A DNA stretch of 64,000 nucleotides, taken from assembly GCA_944990035.1 (NCBI GenBank), contig CALYLX010000146.1, positions 62,001-126,000 of the forward strand, given 5' to 3'. Below are positions 1 through 9,215 of this stretch, in pieces. Position 1 is the first letter of the stretch. Each line of letters begins with the position of its first letter. Source of the stretch: Clitopilus passeckerianus (lineage: Eukaryota > Basidiomycota > Agaricomycetes > Agaricales > Entolomataceae). The notes below the pieces were generated by a model. It made no database searches. It worked only from the letters and a program-made list of their open reading frames with translations, and was not told the DNA's origin. The translations under genes were made by a program, and so were the position numbers.

Positions 1-101
1 TCTAGATCCTTCCTTACATCGTCAGGAATGAGGGTCGGATCGAACAAAAGCTCAAGCTTATCGTCGGTTGCCCATCTTGGTCCCGGCCTGGGTGGTACCA
101 T
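1..101 (-). CDS. Partial gene at left edge, possibly glucosamine-6-phosphate N-acetyltransferase N-terminus
   Basis: A minus-strand frame is open from the left edge to an ATG at 99-101 and further to a possible splice acceptor at 195-196. The first exon could therefore begin upstream, with another in-frame ATG at 246-248. The visible protein includes the stretch LELLFDPTLIPDDVRKDL. This resembles the short segment (phenylalanine-aspartate, then LIP and an acidic/VR pair) that precedes the acetyltransferase fold in fungal GNA1 proteins. The match rests on recollection of the family, not on a search, and the catalytic domain is outside the window. The gene is divergent from the nitrilase that starts at 331. 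If correct it acts in UDP-GlcNAc (chitin precursor) synthesis. Confidence 0.35.
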   Translation of the reverse strand, partial: MVPPRPGPRWATDDKLELLFDPTLIPDDVRKDL

Positions 102-330
102 GATACTGGTATCGAGCTTCAGGCCACAAGCTGCGCGATGTGTATCAACTTGCTCTGGAAGAGGCTTTCGGCTGAGCGGTCTATACGGCCCGGCCTATAC
201 TTGTTCCTCATCAACCGTGACCGTCATCTGCCCAACACGGAGCTCCATCTTCGCAGTCTTGCTAAACCATGGCCCGGGGAATCATCTTTCCTTCTAGTTC
301 TTCTAGGACCTTTGACTCCGAATTCCAAGA

Positions 331-1612
331 ATGTCTTCTCCTGCCAGAACGATAAAGGCTTCGGTCGTTCAGACATGCAGCCAACAGTTCAATCTGGATG
401 CAACGCTTGACAAACTGGAAGAGCTGACCAAACTTGCGAAAGAGCAAGATGGCAGTCAACTCTGCGTCTTCCCAGAGGCATTGTGGGTTGATTCTCTTCA
501 ACTTTTACTCCCCTGGTTATACTGAACTATCCTTGTGCTATTGTAGCATCGGAGGCTACCCTAAATTCTCCACCTTTGGTGCAACAGTCGGCGACCGTAA
601 CCCAACAGGCCGAGATGAATTCACCCGCTACCAATCCGGTGCCATAACTCTTCCCTCCCACCATGAGCCCCTCTCCTCCCTGGACGTCTCAAAATACCCT
701 GCTCTTGCACGTGTCACAACCATCTCCCAATCTACTGGCGTCTTCCTGATCGTTGGTGTGATCGAGAAGGCTTCAGTGGAGGAGAATAAAGGAAATGGCG
801 GGACGCTGTACTGTACGGTGATATTTGCGGATCCGGAAAGAGGGTATGTTGGGAAGCATAGGAAGTTGATGCCCACTGGGTCTGAGAGGTTGATCTGGGG
901 ACAAGGAGATGGGGGTACGTTGCCTGTTGTTGAAGGGAGGTTCAATATCTCTCCGCCGAACCTTGATGTCACTGCGAATGGTGTTGGAAGCCAGAATCAG
1001 AAAGAGACGCTAAGGATGAGCGCGACCATCTGTTGGTAAGAAAGGGTTCCTCGTTATATGCACCAAGCTCACCACAACGATTGCAGGGAGAATTACATGC
1101 CTCTTCGTACGTTTTCCAGCCTTACCTATCCTCCCCCCTTCCCGCTGACACCCAACTAGTCCGAACCTACTACTACACCCAAGGCACGCAACTCTACTGC
1201 GCCCCAACCGTCGACGCCCGCCCCGAATGGCAAAGCACAATGCAACACATAGCTCTCGAAGGCCGCTGCTTCGTCCTCGCAGCCTGCCAATACGCCCAAG
1301 CCAAAGACTATCCCTCTTCTCACATCTTGCCTGCACAGAGTCCTGAAAATACAATCATAGACGGGGGCAGCGTCATCATTAGCCCCCTGGGCAAGATCTT
1401 GGCTGGTCCGTTGCGTGGAAGGGAGGGTATTCTTACTGCTGAATTGGATTTGGATGATATTGTGAGAGGGAAGTTTGATTTAGATGCCGTGGGCCATTAT
1501 GCGAGGGACGATAGTAGGCTTTTTTTTCGCCTCTTCTCGTCCCAAGTAATGGGTATCGACGAGCGTTTGTACAGTCTTCAAGTTATTGGCAAAAACGGGT
1601 CCAGACGCCTAG
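331..1612 (+). CDS. Nitrilase (carbon-nitrogen hydrolase family)
   Basis: Nitrilases hydrolyse nitriles to carboxylic acids and ammonia with a Glu-Lys-Cys triad. All three are visible: Glu in FPEAFIGGYPK, Lys in GKHRKLMP and Cys in ICWENYMPLLR. Proposed exons are 331-482, 547-1035, 1087-1106, 1160-1513 and 1575-1612. The catalytic-Cys motif is built across the junctions at 1035/1087 and 1106/1160. The last intron restores the family-typical C-terminus, with an HYARDDIF-like run ending at the TAG at 1610-1612. Reading through that intron instead gives an unrelated tail. The length, about 350 residues, fits the family. The 3' end converges on the bHLH gene, leaving about 240 bases between. The substrate cannot be told; aliphatic, aryl and cyanide-type members share these motifs. 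Confidence 0.9.
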
Positions 1613-1851
1613 GAATCAAAGGACTGACATCCAGTGGTCGCGTAAAATATACATTGTATTCACTTTTAACGAAAGCTAGACAGAGCATAGCACAACGAAC
1701 GGTTCAGAGACGTAGAAAAAACAGAGTAAAGCCCGAATATAGATAGATAAAATAGCAAGGCTGGCGTGGCGCATGATACAGAGCGAAAGTATCCGTAATA
1801 GAGCGTGAAGTTGTCCATCAAATAACATGAAGAATCGCGAAATGGGCAGAA

Positions 1852-3308
1852 TTACTCCGTTCGCTGTCGTTTCCCTTCCTTATCTTCTCCCTCTTCTGTG
1901 ACCCCATCGGCGCTTCTCTTTAATGACTCGCCTTCGACCTTAGGTGACGCAGATGTCGGTGACTTCTGCTGGGTGGCAGCGGCGCCGTTGGTGGCGGCGG
2001 CGGCAGCAGCAGCAGCATTGGCATTGATTGTGGCGGCAGCAGCAGTAGCAGCGTCGATTTGCTGCTGGCCCTTTAGCACTTGCAGCTCCATCTCAAATAT
2101 CGACCTTTGCCTGTGTTCGGCTTCCCAGGCTTTTTTCAGCTCTTCAAGCTGCGTTTGTAGGTCTCCCATGGCTTGGTCCATTAGGAGCTTCTCGAGTGTC
2201 CACTTCTCGATGTTTCGTGCTTCATTCTCCTTCAGGTGGTGAATATATTGCACGGCACGTGAAAGAATCGCGCCCTTGGATTTCTCGCCAGATCCGTTGG
2301 GAACGATGCGGCCAAGTTCGTTAATGCCTTCGTTGATGTTACCACGTCGCCGACGCTCAACTTCCTTCTGCAAGAGAGAAAGCTTCGTTTAGCAAGATGA
2401 GATTATGGAAGGCGAAGAAAATGGCTAACATGGTTATCTTTCCTCTGACGAGCCCACTCGTCACTTCCCATGGTGGCACTCCTACCACCCCTCCGTGTCG
2501 AGGAAGGAGTAGACCCAGAACCGTCATTCTGAGCTTGAGACATCCCTCCTTGATGTTCCTCCTCGCTCGGCTCTTCCATCTCTTGAGGCTGACCCGGTTG
2601 AATACCCGGTCGTGGTGCTGATGCTGGAGCAGCAGACATAGCCAGCGCAGAGAGTTGACTGAGTTGACCCAAGCTAGGAGGTCCTCGGGGATGGGAGGAT
2701 GGGCCAGGATCATTTATGCCTGGCATACCATGTTGACCTGTAAATGGATTCTGTTGCCCAGGAGCGGGTTGGAAGGGTGCTTGACCCTGGGACAGATTTG
2801 ACAGTGTTTGTGCCGCATCTTCTTTCGATTGACCGGGTTCAGCAAGCTGGAAAACGGAAGGAGGTGAGCTATATTCACTGAAGTTTGGACCCAAAAGGAT
2901 TGAGCAGCTCTGATTGTGCTCCTCGTGACTGAAACGCCAGTGCTCGTGTTGAGCGCGACAGTCACGTGTGAGCTAATTAAACGATCGCGAATACGCCATG
3001 AAGAATATGAACGTTCGGGCGGTCGAAAAGAGGGTAAAGGGTGGAAAAGGTTGAGGGGGACGCGGCATAAAAAGGGAACAAGAATGTAAGCGTGAGAATC
3101 ACCTTGTTGAAGACACCGGGCAAGTTCTTTATGAGATTGATGAGCTGAGCGGGATCCAGGCCAGAGAGACCTTGAAGGGGATGTTCGCAAGATCAGGGGG
3201 AAGCAAAGTTTGAGGTACAGCTTGCATCTGCTGTGCGGGAGGTTGTGCGGGAGGTGCTGTACCTGCGTGAGACAGCACTGGGTCATGGTTGACGGGGTTT
3301 GGGGCCAT
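1852..3308 (-). CDS. bHLH transcription factor, Cbf1 type
   Basis: The DNA-binding region is assembled across the intron between 2430 and 2367: RQRKDNH joins KEVERRRRGNINEGINELG, followed by a loop and helix 2 (SKGAILSRAVQYIHHLKE) and then IEKWTLEKLLMDQ. This order and wording match yeast Cbf1, which binds TCACGTG E-boxes at sulphur-amino-acid genes and centromeres. A leucine-rich coiled coil follows. The C-terminus has an alanine-rich stretch (about 1980-2055) and a basic KRQR end. The N-terminal half is Pro/Gln/Ser-rich and probably disordered. Exons are about 3308-3103, about 2914-2431 and 2367-1852. The first exon shifts frame near the run of four G at 3177-3180; one extra base joins the two halves smoothly, although a 93-base intron is an alternative. 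The start is the first ATG of the open frame. Confidence 0.85.
2962..2968. promoter_or_regulatory. TCACGTG E-box inside the intron of the Cbf1-type gene
   Basis: The seven bases are exactly the preferred Cbf1 site and lie in the roughly 185-base second intron of the Cbf1-like gene itself. Autoregulation is an inference; the motif also occurs by chance about once per 8 kb counting both strands. Confidence 0.3.
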
Positions 3309-3910
3309 ACTGGTCAATACGGAGGGTAGCGCCTGAACAAGTTGAATGCGTATAAGTTGCGTTCGTTAAATACCGAAGCGCTCTGCGCGATGGACGTATG
3401 GAGGGCGGAACGTTGGGGGGAAAGTGTTGATGCTAGGGGTAACTCCTCAAATGGCTGGAAACACAACTAATCCCACTGCCAGCTGTGAGCTACTAGGGCT
3501 AAGGCTTATGCTTGAAAATTCGTTTATATTATTGAATTTCGCTGTCGCTGAGCGCAATCCACTGTTATGATCGACGACGACCAGAGCAATGTGCAGGTTA
3601 GGCGGAGGCGAGGCAGGGGAGAAATGGGGGCGTGAAAGTCACGACTGTCGTGACCTCAAACCTTGTGACTTCAAATCATTTGTTGACGTAGTTCCCACGC
3701 CACCATTCTTCCCATCTCGGCAGTCCACCTGACCTTGAGACACGTAAATACGGGCAAATAACGCCAGCCACCATCTCAGAGATTATCCGTTTTCAGACGT
3801 TCTTCGATTCTCCATGACGGATCTTACACTGGTATTCGTATTCTATCGGTTGATAAGTAGGAAATAAAAACTATCGTCATGCATACATCCCAACATCACG
3901 AGGCCATGTT
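3309..3910. other. Intergenic region, promoter side of the bHLH gene
   Basis: About 600 bases lie between the bHLH start and the 3' end of malate dehydrogenase, both on the minus strand. I see no supported ORF or RNA gene. A short inverted segment around 3637-3653 (GTCACGAC...GTCGTGAC) could form a small hairpin or be a dyad protein site. Confidence 0.5.
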
Positions 3911-5519
3911 TCAGAGCCTGGCAGGGCCATCATCCTCAGCCTTCTTGTAGATATCGAGAACGAAATCCGAGCCCTGTAATAACGTTCAGACTCCCAAACA
4001 AAAGGCATATTTCTTGAGGTACTCACGGTTCCGATGTTCTTGGTGAGTTCAGGAATGGCAGCCTTGACGAGCTGTTGTTCCTCCTCCGTGATTGTACCGA
4101 GGTCTTCAATTTTCTCGACACCAGCGGGCTATCGCATACCCAAACTCAGCCTAATAAGAGGAAGAGATAAAACGCTTGAACTTACACCGAGCTCAACAGT
4201 GGAAGAGAAAAATTCAAGCTTCTTCCCCAACTTCTCGGCCAACGTAGCTCCGCCAGCGGGATCGGCAGCCAAACTAACGTAGCTAGGAGCTTTAAGGCCC
4301 TTCTCACCCTTTAATGCGCGAAGGACCTTGCTGCAAACTCGGCACCGGCATAGGCCATTGACAAGGTAGCCGATCCTGCGCCATCTTTGGCCTTAACAAC
4401 CTCATCACCGCCAAATTGAATACGGTTGACGAGCTTCTCATACGCCTCTTTGGAGAGATCCTTGGGGAGAGGGTGAGATGATTGGGAGAGGAGAGGAACA
4501 ATCTGATATGAGCAGTGAGTAGATAGTCTTATTGATAAGAAGGGAGGTTCTTACGGTGACACCACTGTGACCCCCAACAACGGGGACTACAATCTCCTTG
4601 GAGAGGGAGAGGTCGCCGAGAATCTCAGCGACGAAAGTGGAGGCTCGAACAACATCGAGGGTGGTCACACCGAAGAGTCTTGAGGAAAAGGGCGGTCAGA
4701 TCTGGGAGAAGAAATTTTGAATATTTCATTACCTCTTGGGGTCGAAAACACCGTGCTTCTTGAAAACCTCAGCGACAATGGGAACTGTCGAATTGACGGG
4801 GTTAGAAATGACCAGAACAAACGCCTTGGGAGCAGTGGTCGCAATTCCAGTGGCAAGGTCCTTGACAATTCCCCCATTGATCTGAATGTTGGATGTCAGG
4901 GTCCATTGATAATGACGTATCACAGATGTCCAACCTTGAATAGATCATCCCTTGCGCGGCGTCAGAAAACACGATGCCAGAACCCCTATAAATTTGTGCT
5001 TACCTGGTCATCTATTGAAATTAACAAGTAATGAAAGCCGTAAGATCGGTGTCTCTTAAAGCCGTAACATGAAGAAACGTACACCAGGCTTCCTAGGGAC
5101 ACCTGCAGGGATCACGACGATATCGGCGCCGGTCAGGGTCTTTTTCAAACCATCATTAGGAGGAAGGAATCCTTCTACTTTTGCAGGTGTAGAGATGTGA
5201 GAAAGGTCAGCCGCAACACCTGGGGTGTTGACGATATCGTAGAGAGCAAGCTGTGTGAGTCATGGTAAGTTCGACAGGTTCGTTGGCATTCGTGCAATAT
5301 TCACCTCGGTGACGAGAGGGTTTGCCTTCAACAAGAGCGAGAGAGGCTGTCCGATACCGCCTGAATGAATTCAAGCCACATTTTCAGGTAAAGAGTCCGC
5401 CGAAGTCAGTAATATATCACAATGTGCAGGGTGGAATGTATGCATGGTCAGATACTGATCGATCGCGACGACTACGCGGATCGCTCACCGGCAGCACCAA
5501 GAACAACAGCCTTGACCAT
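3911..5519 (-). CDS. Malate dehydrogenase, mitochondrial/peroxisomal-type, with a C-terminal ARL
   Basis: NAD-dependent malate dehydrogenase interconverts malate and oxaloacetate. The protein starts at once with [18 protein letters not shown] (the NAD-binding glycine loop) and no transit peptide. Then come [34 protein letters not shown] (substrate arginines), NPVNSTVPI and GGHSGVT. The last residues are GPARL, a plausible type 1 peroxisomal signal, so this looks like a peroxisomal (glyoxylate/beta-oxidation shuttle) isoform rather than the matrix one. The PGMTRDDLFK segment is split over an 8-base exon (5004-5011) and a 16-base exon (4935-4950). At 4328-4329 (AA on the coding strand) one base is missing relative to the conserved frame; adding an A restores the rest. 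Start ATG is at 5517-5519. Length is about 335 residues, normal for the family. Confidence 0.92.
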
Positions 5520-6005
5520 TATGACTTCTTACGAGTAGCGATGGAGGTATGAGAAGAGGTTGGATGAGCTTATAAACTTGAGAAAGTTGCTCAAAGAGGC
5601 AGAGATCAATGGGTTCGTCCGGTATCTTCTTCCACACGTGATTCAGAACAGCTTTCACCGAATTCAATGCGGGCAGGGCGGCTTGCCGCGTACGTGAACT
5701 GGCAATCTTTTCGGCGGGAACTGGCGGAATAATAGCGTAAAATTACGAAGAATGCTTGGGCGGATTTAGAAGCCATGAAAATGCCTTGATGCACCAGAGA
5801 AGAACTAACAAGAGAATAACCTCTGCCCTGACCACGAGTGATAACAATAACGAGGAACCTCCCCGTGACCCTAAAGAAGGACTCCAATGACAATCAGCAA
5901 AAATAATATGAGAGCATGCCTGGTTTGCGCTGTGGACGAGCCTAACCGGAAATGCCATTTTGATCTCGGATATTGAAACTTGGAGGCAAAAAAAAAAACA
6001 TATTC
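5520..6005. other. Intergenic, promoter side of malate dehydrogenase
   Basis: Nearly 490 bases lie between the malate dehydrogenase start and tRNA-Tyr. Small open frames on both strands show no family signature and overlap each other and the tRNA. An A-tract sits at 5987-5997, just beyond the tRNA 3' end, reading as a T-rich run on the tRNA strand and consistent with Pol III termination. Confidence 0.5.
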
Positions 6006-6094
6006 TCCTTCGAACCGGGGTCGAACCAGTGACCTTGGGATGTTCAAGTTTAACCAATTACAGTCCCACGCTCTTCCAACTGAGCTATCGAAGG
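6006..6094 (-). tRNA. tRNA-Tyr (GTA anticodon) with a 16-base intron
   Basis: On the minus strand the 7-bp acceptor stem CCTTCGA pairs with TCGAAGG, followed by discriminator A. The D arm has GCTC/GAGC and the anticodon stem is TGGGA/TCCCA. The T arm is ACTGG, loop TTCGACC, CCGGT. Between the anticodon stems lie 23 bases. Placing a 16-base intron one base after the GTA anticodon leaves a normal 7-base loop. Eukaryotic tRNA-Tyr genes are typically intron-containing at this position. A T-rich run follows the 3' end. Confidence 0.95.
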
Positions 6095-8366
6095 CATATC
6101 TACGGTGTTCCATGAACATTCATGGTCGCAAACGTACACCACCGCCTCGCAAGCCACCTCGGAAACGTTCGTGAAATGATTTGCCGTAGATAGATCCCGC
6201 GGTAGTCGCCGCTGCTTATCGCACTAATTGAAGGGACTTGGTTCCGTTAATGGCCAAGTGAGGTTGTGGTGCTTCGACGAAGATGAGGCTGCGATGCGGC
6301 TTATATTTGGTGTGGCGTAATATGAATATGTTTGGGGTACAGGTACAATCACGCCCACTTGACCAGTCATGCTTGCCTGGGGATCTCTGTTTTCGTGACG
6401 GCGGCGTGCTTGCAACAGCTAGGATTCGGTGGAGCCTGAAGGCTCGTCATAGGTAGGGTGAAAGAGGAAGAGAGCTCCTTAATCTTCCGATGTTCTCCTT
6501 TGAATGATAACATTACAGAGAGACGCCATTCCTGCAAATGTACAGGATTTTCCCTTCCTTCCGAATTTTCAAAATATATTCCAGGTTGAAAGGTACATAC
6601 TGTAAGACGTGTGATACCACCATAGATCTGGATATAGACTGGTCTTGGGGTTCGACGGTAGCAACCACATTCGCGGATCAATGCTTCAATCGTGATGGTC
6701 AACCATATCATTTCAAATCGGAAAGATGATGGTCGCCGATGAATCCAACAGAAAAAATCATAATTTGCGTACCGGGACGGTGCTCCGATTATCTTCCTCC
6801 TTGAGGAGGAGAGCTGGAACCGCATCCTGTGCCTTCAGAGCTGGTTGGGCCTATGGGAAGCCGTTCAAAGCTGAACCTGAGTTCAGCAGGTGGCGTGAAA
6901 CAAACCCAAAGCCTTACAGCATCCTCGCGGAAAAGTCCTCGATACTCCAAAAATCAAGCCCCACCAAAAGATCGAGTCATGGCCAGGCCGAGGTTTATGC
7001 ACATCGAAAGGGACCCTGGTACCACGAAAGGCAGAGATCTGCCTAATGCAGATAACTACCACTTCCATCGATCTTGAAGCAATGCTTGTCGAGGTATTTG
7101 CAAATGCGCAGAATATAGCCTAATGAGAACGAATGACGACTTTGAGATGATCCGTTGGCAGTAAACCAGGTCGTAACAATAGCAGTGACCTCTCCATTTT
7201 TCCAGTCGGGCCGCTATGGCACAAAATCCCATGTAGAACTCGGGCCTGCGCATATACACAGAATTGCACCTATGTTCAAGCGTCGGCCAATCAAGGTTTT
7301 ATTCTTCTCCACCCTGAACATCCGCATTCCATCAGAGAAGTCCTTGTTGTCCAACTCCAATACCTCAAGGAGTCCGGACTCATTTTCATATTCCATGCCG
7401 TGAGCGGACGGGTCATGAGGTGGAGGCAAATGGTTGGGCCAGCTATCGGACATGAAGGGCAAATGAAAGGGAAAATTTCTGCATTGCAATCCACTCCTCA
7501 TCGCAACCCTCATGAGGCGTGTATGCCTTGTGTCAATATAGTCAACGTACCATAAGTCGTTGGGGTTGGGGAGATGATCAGGTCGTCCGCATGACACGCA
7601 CAATGTTTCCGTCGCAACACCAGAAGGAAGCCCACTAAACGTGGTTGCCGGCGTATCTCTACCGTAGCCGGCCCCACCAGCGAGGTTCAAGGAACTTGAT
7701 TGTTGACCGTATCAAATCCTGATCACAACTGGTCAACGTACCTCCGTACGATACGGTCTTGCCGGTTGCATCCACGCACCGAGATCTGGCGGACACCCAT
7801 TGGTCAAAACGAAAGGACAGGAAGATTCAAAAGTGCCTTCTCCTGGGTCAGCTGTCCACTTCGTCAGGTAGACTGGCGCTTCGCGAGTTCAGGCCCAGGC
7901 ATGAACTGTCTTCTATCTGTGATCCCTGAGAATGTCAGAATTTCATTCCCAAATCACCTATTGAAGCCGTGCGGCGTGGAAGGTTCCTCAGACCCAGAAG
8001 ATTGGATAGATAGACGTTGCGAAGGTAGTTTATTGGTATTAGAACACCAAGGGCGAACATACAGTAGCAAAGCGTCAAAAAGACAAAATGCGGTAGAAAC
8101 TCGAGAGCGGACTGGAGGTCTAATGCGTGGTGGTGTACAATGCTGTGAATAAGATAATGTTTGGCTGTTTGAGAAACACGGTCGTAAAGCCTCTGCAAGA
8201 ACGCGAGACAATGGGGTATCTTAAATAGTGAGCGAAGTCCAATAATAGCGTGGATGGGAGAACGACGTGAAAATGCAATGAGGTGATTAGTCGTTACACG
8301 GTAGGGTAGAATGCCACATGCACGGCAATTAAGGCGTCGGTTAAAAGTCAAAGGGGAGGTGCCCAA
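6095..8366. other. Gene-poor stretch without a recognised gene
   Basis: No domain or conserved family is recognisable over 2.3 kb. The longest frames are minus-strand 7214-7690 and 6367-6825. Between them all three minus frames stay open for 40-70 codons, so openness alone proves nothing. A remnant of a multi-exon gene with short introns is possible, for example the frame around 7040-7205, which has good amino-acid composition. I could not join pieces with convincing splice sites. Confidence 0.4.
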
Positions 8367-9215
8367 TCAGAAACCTCCGAGACAGCCGTCATCTTCGACA
8401 CGGAATGATGAAGGGGCTGTTGATAAGGATTTTCGGAAGGCAGAAATCTTGCTCTTGCTTCTGCATTTGGTCGGCGTAGACGGGCTTTGAGGGCACGCGT
8501 CCACGCCACTTGGTATCCGGTCGGGAGAGCGAGAGCTGTCGTGCTTTCGTTCCCGTCGACGCCTAGGCATACCAAGATCGACATCAGCGTCTGACGCTGG
8601 GTTGTAGTCGTAACAAACGCGAGAAGGCGGTGATGGTGGGTAGGGGAGAAAGGATAGCGCGGGCGGAGAGTAGGTTTCGTTATCGTAGGAATTCGATTCA
8701 TATTGTTGTTGATATGACAGATACTTGTCCTTGGGGATGACAAGGCCGTGCATATCAGGAGGGGCATAAGACGCGTAGTGCATAGATGGTTCGTTGAATG
8801 AAGAACTTGAGAAGCCGTCGCTCTCATCAGACTCTGAGGACAGGTCTGGGACTAATGGGGGTGGTAACGAGTAAGAGGACGTTGAGTGGCGTCCAGCATC
8901 AGCTCGTGAGCTAGCAAAAGCGCGTGGATGAGGTTCCCGACCTCCATACTGTTGGCGCCTTAGTGTTGCGGACTCGCGCTCGTCTATAGTGTACGTCCGA
9001 CCAGGACAGCCTCGAGCAGGCAGTGCACAGGTGTTTTGTGAGACTACGATTGGAGAGCGGTCATAGGCTGAAGAAGAGTAGACAGGATATGTGTGAGTGG
9101 TTGGGCAAGATGTTGTTGGGAAGTGGACTGCGTGGTGAGGGTGTTGGCTGGACGAGTTAGGGGCGCGGTCAGCAGGTGGTGCTGATGTCCTTTTGAGTAT
9201 AGGACGCGGCGACAT
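8367..9215 (-). CDS. Hypothetical Ser/Pro-rich, probably disordered protein
   Basis: This is a single long open frame starting at MSPRPILKRTSAPP (ATG 9213-9215), about 282 codons. The frame continues upstream but without a better start. Composition is rich in Ser, Pro, Tyr and charged residues. Features include a YERR-free, Tyr-rich middle (YLSYQQQYESNSYDN), a basic patch MPRRRRERKHD near two thirds of the length, and a CLGGF end. It has no signal peptide or membrane segment and no domain I recognise. The N-terminal 'PRPILKR' opening recurs, as far as I recall, in basidiomycete proteins of unknown function. Lack of introns is unusual here but the frame is long enough to be real. Confidence 0.6.
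   Translation of the reverse strand: MSPRPILKRTSAPPADRAPNSSSQHPHHAVHFPTTSCPTTHTYPVYSSSAYDRSPIVVSQNTCALPARGCPGRTYTIDERESATLRRQQYGGREPHPRAFASSRADAGRHSTSSYSLPPPLVPDLSSESDESDGFSSSSFNEPSMHYASYAPPDMHGLVIPKDKYLSYQQQYESNSYDNETYSPPALSFLPYPPSPPSRVCYDYNPASDADVDLGMPRRRRERKHDSSRSPDRIPSGVDACPQSPSTPTKCRSKSKISAFRKSLSTAPSSFRVEDDGCLGGF

Noticed and set aside
1614..1746. Extended nitrilase C-terminus ending at 1746
   Set aside because: It requires reading through 1514-1574, which has good GT..AG ends; splicing yields the family-typical end at 1612.
2714..3286. Separate minus-strand gene of 190 codons
   Set aside because: It is an out-of-frame shadow spanning bHLH exons and an intron; no family content.
5743..6174. 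Small frames over and around tRNA-Tyr
   Set aside because: They overlap a well-folded tRNA and each other.
7040..7260. Protein-like minus-strand stretch
   Set aside because: Two alternative frames over the same bases look equally protein-like, so composition is not evidence here.
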